A stretch of DNA of 9,974 bases from Halanaerobiaceae bacterium (GTDB lineage Bacteria > Bacillota_F > Halanaerobiia > Halanaerobiales > CSSED10-376). The stretch covers positions 1 through 9,974 of the forward strand of contig PWOK01000311.1 of NCBI GenBank assembly GCA_003557445.1, in the 5' to 3' direction. Below are positions 5,901 through 9,974 of the stretch, in pieces. The notes below the pieces were generated by a model that was not told the DNA's origin, searched no databases, and saw only the letters and a program-made list of their open reading frames with translations. How positions within the stretch are numbered: position 1 is the first letter of the stretch; each line of letters begins with the position of its first letter. A program made the position numbers and the translations under genes.

Positions 5901-6505
5901 TTTTTGAGAGCATCTTTATCTATAAGCTCTGCCAGCTGATCATATTCCATTACCTGGATTTTTTGAATTTCATGTGATGTTCTAAAACCATCAAAGAAAT
6001 GAACAAAAGGAATTCTGGTTTTTATTGATGATAAGTGAGCAATTCCACCCAGATCCATAACTTCCTGTACACTACCTGAAGCCAGTAAGGCACATCCTGT
6101 TTGTCTTGCAGCCATCACATCTGAATGATCTCCAAAAATTGACAGGGCATGTGTTGCCACTGAACGAGAACTAACATGAAAAACTCCCGGTAGTAATTCA
6201 CCTGCTATTTTATACATATTGGGCAACATTAATAATAAACCCTGTGAAGCTGTAAATGTTGTTGTCAGGGCTCCGGCTGCCAGAGAACCATGAACTGCAC
6301 CGGCTGCCCCCCCTTCTGATTGCATTTCAGTCAATTTAACCCTTTGACCAAAGATATTTTTACGACCATGAGCACTCCACTCATCAACCATTTCAGCCAT
6401 GGGTGAAGAGGGAGTAATTGGATAAATAGCAGCTACATCTGTAAAAGCATATCCTATATGGGCTGCAGCTGTATTTCCATCCATACTCTTCCAAACTTTT
6501 GACAT
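2981..6505 (-). CDS. nifJ: Pyruvate:ferredoxin (flavodoxin) oxidoreductase, single-chain
   Basis: It catalyses the reversible reaction pyruvate + CoA + 2 oxidised ferredoxin to acetyl-CoA + CO2 + 2 reduced ferredoxin, in the cytoplasm, as the central catabolic step of anaerobes. The 1174 residues match the usual homodimeric enzyme (about 1170-1230). In order: the N-terminal domain with YPITPSSPMAE (28-38, T31 being the active-site Thr); the CoA- and interface-type central region; a two-[4Fe-4S] ferredoxin domain with C691/694/697/701 and C747/750/753/757; and a C-terminal thiamine-diphosphate domain. There C815, C818, C843 and C1075 should hold the third cluster, and GDGWAYDIGYGG (966-977) with an N-T-G-G motif near 995 should bind Mg-ThDP. 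All key residues are present and there is no frameshift. The start is fixed by AGGAGGG seven bases upstream. It has its own promoter and terminator and is divergent from the antiporter operon. Confidence 0.97.
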   Translation of the reverse strand: MSKVWKSMDGNTAAAHIGYAFTDVAAIYPITPSSPMAEMVDEWSAHGRKNIFGQRVKLTEMQSEGGAAGAVHGSLAAGALTTTFTASQGLLLMLPNMYKIAGELLPGVFHVSSRSVATHALSIFGDHSDVMAARQTGCALLASGSVQEVMDLGGIAHLSSIKTRIPFVHFFDGFRTSHEIQKIQVMEYDQLAELIDKDALKKFRENALNPENPVTRGTAQNPDIFFQARESCNKFYERVPDIVEEYMQEISKITGREYHPFNYHGAEDAEKVIIAMGSVTETIEETVDYLLEQGEKVGLIKVHLYRPFSAKYFMKALPETVKQIAVLDRTKEAGSLGEPLYEDVRTLFYGKENAPEIVGGRYGLSSKNTTPSDIKAVFDNLDNNNPKDQFTLSIKDDVTNTSLEVNEKINTTPEDTVCCKFWGIGGDGTVGANKNAIKIIGDNTDMYAQGYFSYDSKKSGGVTVSHLRFGDKKIKATYYIDEADYVACHNDSYVDKFDMVSDLKEGGTFVLNCRWSAEELNEKLPADMKKYIAKNNIEFHIINAVDIAAEVGLGGRINMVMQTAFFKLAEIIPVDQAIEYLKDAIKKTYGSKGDKIVEMNWKAVDKALDSLEKVDVPTEWANASDEAAVTVEEDKPDFVKNVVDVINKQKGDELPVSVFEGREDGSFPQGISAYEKRGVAINVPDWIVDNCIQCNQCALVCPHAVIRPFLLDEEEMENKPEGMETKSAIGKQLKGMEYRIQVSPLDCIGCGSCANVCPAPKKALVMKPFGEMVEKEKDNWDYVVNNVSYKEDLMKAESIKGSQFQKPLLEFHGACGGCGETPYAKLVTQLYGDRMLIANATGCSSIWGGSAPTSVYTTNEEGHGPAWANSLFEDNAEYGYGMYLGTEQIRNKIEDLMKEALEMDIDNELKEAFNQWLEGKNNAQETKAAKKKMIPLLKENKDNQVLAEILDRKQYIIKKSQWIFGGDGWAYDIGYGGLDHVLAMNDDVNVMVFDTEVYSNTGGQASKATPTAAAAAFAASGKEVRKKDLGRNAINYGYVYVAQIALGANMNQAVKAITEAEAYDGPSLIIAYSPCKLHGLKDGMGCSIAQEEKAVKSGFWHLYRHNPELKEEGKNPFVLDSKEPTEPLRDFLLSEVRFSKLQQTFPEIAERLFKKAEKDAEERYEAYKKLAEQE

Positions 6506-6569
6506 ATCTTTTCCCTCCTAAAATTAAATTCATTATAGGTGTTATATTATATTTAGAATTTCCTATTTA

Positions 6570-6598
6570 AGTATAGTATACAAAATAATCTCTGTCAA
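6570..6598 (-). promoter_or_regulatory. Sigma-A promoter of nifJ
   Basis: Reading leftward, TTGACA (6598-6593), exactly 17 bases, then TATACT (6575-6570, 5 of 6 matches). The resulting leader is about 55-60 bases and ends in the AGGAGGG ribosome site. I see no riboswitch or long hairpin in it. This strength fits a highly expressed catabolic enzyme. Confidence 0.75.
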
Positions 6599-6701
6599 AT
6601 AATTATAAATATCAAATACAATTTATTTTTACAACTAAAAAATAGCTGCTTTTCCTTACTATTACTATCGATTTACATAATAAAAAAATATAATAAAACC
6701 C

Positions 6702-6730
6702 TTGTAAAACATTGTCCATTATGTTAATCT
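6702..6730 (+). promoter_or_regulatory. Candidate promoter of the mnh operon
   Basis: TTGTAA (6702-6707), 17 bases, then TAATCT (6725-6730). The -10 is poor (3 of 6), but TGT directly before it forms an extended -10 element. The start would be near 6737, giving a leader of about 30 bases before AGGAGGT and the mnhE ATG. It lies 100 bases from the divergent nifJ promoter. TATAAT at about 6690-6695 is an alternative -10 but lacks a good -35. Confidence 0.35.
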
Positions 6731-6768
6731 ATAAATGAATTTTTTAAATATTTTTTCAGGAGGTAAAA

Positions 6769-7275
6769 ATGAAGAAAAAAATATTTATGTTTTTTCTCTG
6801 TCTTACAATCTGGATTGGTTTTACGGGTAATGTGTCTTTACCTGTAGTTATTCCCGGTATATTAATCAGTTTTATCTTTTCCTATTTATTTGCTGACAAT
6901 GTTTTTAAAATACTGAAACTGAATTATGGTTCTAAAACATTTTTTAAAAAATTACTCTACATTATAATAGTTTCAGCTACCTTTATATATGATGCCTATA
7001 CTTCAGCGATAAAAGTTACCAGACATGTTTTTGAAATCAAGCCTTCTTTTTCTCCGGGAATAGTTAAAATCAAAACAGAACTTGATAATATTGCTGCTAT
7101 AACAACCCAGGCTAATTTAATTACTTTAACACCGGGAACCCTGGTTCTGGATTATGATGTTCTTGATAAAAATTATTATATACACTGGATAGATGTCAAA
7201 ACTGAAGAAGAAGCTGAAATTAAAAAAAATATTATAGGGAAACATGAAGAATGGATTAATAATATTTTTTCCTGA
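6769..7275 (+). CDS. mnhE: Na+/H+ antiporter subunit MnhE/MrpE
   Basis: A membrane subunit of the multi-protein Mrp/Mnh cation:proton antiporter, equivalent to MbhA of archaeal membrane-bound hydrogenases. The 168 residues show two hydrophobic segments at the N-terminus (about 4-20 and 23-43), a third at about 60-80, then a cytosolic domain with the family signature ANLITLTPGTL (115-125) followed by V-L-D-Y-D and Y-I-H-W-I-D-V. Length is normal for the family (about 160). The ATG is preceded by AGGAGGT at good spacing. It is the first gene of the operon, and mnhF follows after 12 bases. MrpE is generally an assembly and stability factor, not the ion path. Confidence 0.93.
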   Translation: MKKKIFMFFLCLTIWIGFTGNVSLPVVIPGILISFIFSYLFADNVFKILKLNYGSKTFFKKLLYIIIVSATFIYDAYTSAIKVTRHVFEIKPSFSPGIVKIKTELDNIAAITTQANLITLTPGTLVLDYDVLDKNYYIHWIDVKTEEEAEIKKNIIGKHEEWINNIFS

Positions 7276-7287
7276 GGAGTGGTTCAA

Positions 7288-7551
7288 ATGCTGGAATATA
7301 TTATCCTATTTATTTTATTGACAGCTATTTTGACTTTTTACAGATTAATTAAAGGGCCCACTGTTTTTGACAGAATAGCAGCCATGGACTCTATCGGTGT
7401 TATGTTTCTGGTAATTCTGGTTTTACTGGCCTATTATTTTGAAAGATCAATTTTTATTGATATTGCTTTAGTTTATGGTGTATTATTATTTGTTGATGTT
7501 TTAATTATGGCCAAGTATTTTGGAAAGGCGGAAGGGGAGAGTCATCATTAA
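7288..7551 (+). CDS. mnhF: Na+/H+ antiporter subunit MnhF/MrpF
   Basis: A small three-helix subunit of the Mrp antiporter (MbhB-like). I take ATG 7288 (87 residues) over the in-frame GTG at 7279, because that GTG overlaps the ribosome site GAGGAG (7274-7279), which is correctly spaced for 7288. The family motif GPTVFDR (23-29) with D28 and the following A-x-D (D34) after the first helix is present, as is I-D-I-A-L-V-Y in the third helix. The short tail ends in G-E-S-H-H. The 3' end carries the ribosome site of mnhG, so the two are translationally linked. Confidence 0.9.
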   Translation: MLEYIILFILLTAILTFYRLIKGPTVFDRIAAMDSIGVMFLVILVLLAYYFERSIFIDIALVYGVLLFVDVLIMAKYFGKAEGESHH

Positions 7552-7888
7552 TACATTACAAACCATACTTAGTTATTACTTTTTTATAACAGGTTCCTTT
7601 TTTCTGCTCAGTACTGCAGTAGGGATGGTCCGTTTTCCTGATTTTTATACCAGATTACATGCTGGATCAAAATGCCTTGTTGCCGGAGGTGTCTCAATTT
7701 TAATAGGTTGTATTATCATAGAAGGATTTAACTTTATAAGTCTCAAACTTTTAATTATAATTATTTTTTTATTTATCAGTAATCCGGTTGCAATTCATGC
7801 CATTGCTCGCTCAGCTTATAGTTATGGTCTTAAACCAAAAAATCTAGTTCTAGATGACCTGCATAAAGAACAGGAGGCAAATGAATGA
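7547..7888 (+). CDS. mnhG: Na+/H+ antiporter subunit MnhG/MrpG, start codon uncertain (ATT proposed)
   Basis: A three-helix Mrp subunit (MbhC-like), identified by RFPDFYTRLHA directly after the first helix, then G-S-K and a second glycine-rich helix (C-L-V-A-G-G-V), with N-P-V-A-I-H-A-I-A in the third, all typical of MnhG. The start is unusual: no ATG or GTG is in frame at the right place. AAGGGGAG (7532-7539) is ideally placed for ATT at 7547, giving 113 residues with the first helix at the normal distance. ATC at 7544 is a second choice. TTG at 7520 would give 122 residues with an extra basic N-terminus, but has no ribosome site. The stop overlaps the next ATG (ATGA, 7885-7888). Confidence 0.88.
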   Translation: MNTLQTILSYYFFITGSFFLLSTAVGMVRFPDFYTRLHAGSKCLVAGGVSILIGCIIIEGFNFISLKLLIIIIFLFISNPVAIHAIARSAYSYGLKPKNLVLDDLHKEQEANE

Positions 7889-8127
7889 TAACTATAATTT
7901 TTAATATACTATTATTATTTTTATTACTTACTGCCTTTACTGCTGTTTTTACTGATAATATTTTCAATTCTGTAATTGTTTTATCGGTATTTAGTGGTAT
8001 TCTTGTTGTGGTTTTTATAATACTTCAGGCTCCTGATGTAGCTCTGGCTGAAGCAGTAATAGCTGCCGGCTTGACTACCAGCTTTTTCATTATAACTATA
8101 AATAAAACGGAGGGCCACCATGAATAA
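7885..8127 (+). CDS. DUF4040 / MbhD-like subunit, a free-standing piece of MnhA
   Basis: An 80-residue, two- to three-helix membrane protein with the signature A-P-D-V-A-L-A-E-A-V-I at 49-59 followed by A-A-G-L-T-T, typical of the DUF4040 domain. That domain is found in the C-terminal part of full-length MnhA/MrpA and as the separate MbhD subunit of archaeal Mbh-type complexes. The acidic E56 in this helix is a conserved feature of the family. The ATG at 7885 has AGGAGG at 7872-7877 and overlaps the mnhG stop by 4 bases. The downstream gene overlaps it by 8. This arrangement marks a split-MnhA antiporter. Confidence 0.88.
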   Translation: MITIIFNILLLFLLLTAFTAVFTDNIFNSVIVLSVFSGILVVVFIILQAPDVALAEAVIAAGLTTSFFIITINKTEGHHE

Positions 8128-8821
8128 AGGATATATATATAAACTAACTCTTATATCTTTTTTGAGTTTATTATTACTTCATACTCTATATAATTTATCT
8201 AATTTAGAAACAGTAAGAGAAATCAGTAATCATTATATACATAATGGGGTTGCTGAAACAGGAAGTATAAACCTGGTTACCTCTATTCTTTTTGATTATC
8301 GGGGTTTTGATACCCTGGGTGAAGCAACAGTTATTCTGGCTGCTGCTGCCTCTCTTGCTTTTTTGGTTCCTAAAAGAAAAGTAACTATGTTAAGTACAAA
8401 ATTCACTGTTATTGTTTATCAAACTATTCTTTTGATAGCTCCTTTTCTGGGCATTCTGGGTATTTATTTAATATTATTCGGTCACCTTTCACCAGGTGGT
8501 GGATTCACCGGGGGTGTTGTTCTGGCTACAACCTTAATTGTTTTAACTATAACCTATGGGGTTTCCTTTACAGAAAAAAGATTCAGGCATCATTATCTTT
8601 CTTTTACTGAAAGTCTTGGTGCTTTTTTATTTGTCATACTGGGAATTACAGGAATAATCGCCGGAGCTAATTTTTTAACCAATATTCAGGCCGGTTTTAG
8701 TCCTGGTTTCCCCGGTAAAATTATAAGTGGTGGAATTATTCCTTTTCTTAATTTAGCTGTGGGATTTAAAGTTGGAGCAGGACTGATTATAATTTTCAAT
8801 AGTCTAATAAAGGAGGATTAA
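8120..8821 (+). CDS. mnhB: MnhB subunit with MbhE-like (MnhA C-terminal) N-terminal extension
   Basis: The 233 residues are longer than a stand-alone MnhB (about 140). Residues 1-88 hold two helices (about 8-26 and 70-83) around the motif S-I-L-F-D-Y-R-G-F-D-T-L-G-E (55-68), which belongs to the very C-terminus of MrpA or the separate MbhE subunit. Residues about 90-233 are a normal MnhB/MbhF four-helix domain with GHLSPGGGFTGG (121-132) and A-G-F-S-P-G-F-P near 190-197. It is thus a natural MbhE-MnhB fusion, known from other bacteria with split Mrp operons. The ATG has GGAGG (8109-8113) upstream and overlaps the DUF4040 stop by 8 bases. The frame is continuous, with no sign of a sequencing join. 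Confidence 0.9.
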   Translation: MNKGYIYKLTLISFLSLLLLHTLYNLSNLETVREISNHYIHNGVAETGSINLVTSILFDYRGFDTLGEATVILAAAASLAFLVPKRKVTMLSTKFTVIVYQTILLIAPFLGILGIYLILFGHLSPGGGFTGGVVLATTLIVLTITYGVSFTEKRFRHHYLSFTESLGAFLFVILGITGIIAGANFLTNIQAGFSPGFPGKIISGGIIPFLNLAVGFKVGAGLIIIFNSLIKED

Positions 8822-8822
8822 A

Positions 8823-9158
8823 ATGATTTTTTCCTATTTAACTGCAGGTATTCTTATCTGCCTTGGTTTTTATACAATTATCTTTAAAAAAAATTTAATT
8901 AAAATAATAATAGGTATTAATATAATTGAATCAGCATTAATCCTTCTTTTAATAACTTCCGGGTTTAAATTTGAGGGAACTGCTCCTATTCTTGATTATC
9001 CCTATGATCAGGTAGTAGATCCTGTCCCTCAGGCTTTAGCTTTAACGGCAATTGTGATAGGTGCCAGTACAACAGCCTTAATGCTGGCTCTGGTGATTAA
9101 ATTACATAAACGATATGGTACTCTTGATATAACAAAAATTCGTAAGTTAATGGGCTGA
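8823..9158 (+). CDS. mnhC: Na+/H+ antiporter subunit MnhC/MrpC (NuoK-like)
   Basis: A 111-residue, three-helix protein homologous to NuoK of complex I and to MbhG. Visible features are the first helix (about 5-21), the second with G-I-N-I-I-E-S-A (31-38) and a conserved acidic residue, the loop Y-P-Y-D-Q-V, and the signature DPVPQALALTAIVIG (66-80) opening the third helix. Length is normal. GGAGG lies just upstream, inside the end of mnhB, and the ATG follows the mnhB stop after one base. Confidence 0.94.
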   Translation: MIFSYLTAGILICLGFYTIIFKKNLIKIIIGINIIESALILLLITSGFKFEGTAPILDYPYDQVVDPVPQALALTAIVIGASTTALMLALVIKLHKRYGTLDITKIRKLMG

Positions 9159-9184
9159 TTCTAGATTTTTGAGGGAGGTCAATT

Positions 9185-9974
9185 ATGGAACCTATAATCT
9201 GGTTAATACTCTTACCTTTATTAACTGCTTTTATCCTTGGTTTAATAACCAGTTTTACAAAAAAATATACAAAACCGGTTATCTATATAAGTACTCTTAT
9301 TCATATTATATTGATTATTTCAGTTATTATAGAGGCCAGAAAGTCACCTATTATTTATAGCCCTGGTAACTGGGGTTTACTGGGGATCACTCTGGTTGTT
9401 GATTCTTTTTCAATTATAATGCTTTTTTTGATTGGACTCTTAACTCCACTGGTAGTATATTGTTCTTTAAGTTATATTAAATTTAATTTTGAAAAATACT
9501 TTATTTTGTTTTTTCTTTTGATAGCGGGTATTACGGGTATAGTAACAACAGCAGATTTATTTAATCTATTTGTTTTTTTTGAAATAACATCAATAACCTC
9601 TTATGCCCTGGTGGCAATTCCCAAAAAAGACAGCAGTATAGAAGCTGCTTTTAAATATTTAATCTTAGGAACTGTTGGCAGTATATTGATTTTACTGGGA
9701 ATTATTTTGACCTATCATACAACAGGTTTTTTGAATATGGCTCAGATTGCTCAGGTTTTTGCTGATATACCATTTACTATTAGATGGGCTATTACAGTGT
9801 TTTTTATTTCAGGTTTTGCTTTGAAATTTGCTTTAATACCTGTACATACCTGGCTACCAGATGCCTATACTGGTGCCCCTATCCCCTATAATATTATATC
9901 TTCTGGTCTGATTATAAAATCTGCTCTATTTGCTTTTATAAGAATAATATATCTATTTATTGGTTCTGAAGAAA
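9185..9974 (+). CDS. mnhD: Na+/H+ antiporter subunit MnhD/MrpD, N-terminal 263 residues (partial)
   Basis: A NuoL/M/N-family proton-translocating subunit, equivalent to MbhH. The ATG at 9185 is preceded by GGGAGGT. The visible part has about seven or eight helices. T-A-D-L-F-N-L-F-V-F-F-E (122-133) contains E133, in the position of the conserved charged Glu of TM5 in this family. K157 follows in A-A-F-K-Y-L. A-L-K-F-A-L-I-P-V-H-T-W-L-P-D-A-Y (212-228) carries K214, the likely channel lysine, followed by T-G-A-P-I-P. No in-frame stop occurs before the window ends, where roughly half of a usual 480-500 residue protein has been read. Absence of the long MnhA N-terminal part and the position after mnhC make MnhD the best call. 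Confidence 0.93.
   Translation, partial: MEPIIWLILLPLLTAFILGLITSFTKKYTKPVIYISTLIHIILIISVIIEARKSPIIYSPGNWGLLGITLVVDSFSIIMLFLIGLLTPLVVYCSLSYIKFNFEKYFILFFLLIAGITGIVTTADLFNLFVFFEITSITSYALVAIPKKDSSIEAAFKYLILGTVGSILILLGIILTYHTTGFLNMAQIAQVFADIPFTIRWAITVFFISGFALKFALIPVHTWLPDAYTGAPIPYNIISSGLIIKSALFAFIRIIYLFIGSEE

Noticed and set aside
6506..6569. Riboswitch or attenuator in the nifJ leader
   Set aside because: The leader is under 70 bases and AT-rich, with no stable stem or recognisable aptamer core.
9169..9360. Short frame beginning at a TTG overlapping the mnhD start
   Set aside because: It overlaps the ribosome site of mnhD, is Tyr/Asn-rich without motif, and the frame of mnhD carries all the conserved residues.

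Overview
The window is AT-rich, with short spacers and strong AGGAGG-type ribosome binding sites. It encodes a pyruvate:ferredoxin oxidoreductase and an Mrp-type Na+/H+ antiporter, so it suggests a strictly anaerobic, low-GC, probably salt-loving Firmicute. The order Halanaerobiales is my best guess, by inference from gene content and protein style and not from any search. I see a perfect DnaA box, and tadA sits next to serine tRNAs. In several Firmicutes these lie near the replication origin, so an origin-proximal position is possible but unproven.

Region 1 (1-1367) is gene-poor. It holds the first 15 codons of a leftward gene running off the left edge, the wreck of a plasmid-type partition locus (ParM-like actin end plus a ParR-like ribbon-helix-helix protein) at about 241-621, and a leftward Lys-rich 53-residue protein (649-810). 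The long spacer that follows contains a promoter-plus-hairpin unit (1099-1180) and a palindrome with a DnaA box (1272-1297).

Region 2 (1368-2349, leftward) is a translation cluster: tRNA-Arg(ACG), tadA, tRNA-Ser(CGA), tRNA-Ser(GGA) and a strong terminator. Two near-perfect sigma-A promoters drive it, one before tRNA-Arg and one before tRNA-Ser(GGA). TadA is the enzyme that converts A34 of tRNA-Arg(ACG) to inosine, so enzyme and substrate probably share a transcript. The last codons of tadA lie inside tRNA-Ser(CGA).

Region 3 (2346-6598, leftward) holds nifJ/por, a complete single-chain pyruvate:ferredoxin oxidoreductase with its own promoter and a strong hairpin terminator. It is followed by an unrecognised five-helix membrane protein.

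Region 4 (6702-9974, rightward, divergent from nifJ) is an Mrp/Mnh antiporter operon in the order E-F-G-DUF4040-B-C-D, cut by the right edge inside mnhD. The full-length MnhA is not seen. Its C-terminal parts appear as a free 80-residue DUF4040 subunit and as an MbhE-like N-terminal extension fused to MnhB. This is the gene order of the antiporter half of archaeal Mbh/Mbs complexes. Beside a ferredoxin-reducing PFOR, it raises the question of whether the complex is a plain secondary antiporter or is linked to ferredoxin oxidation. The answer lies just beyond the right edge.
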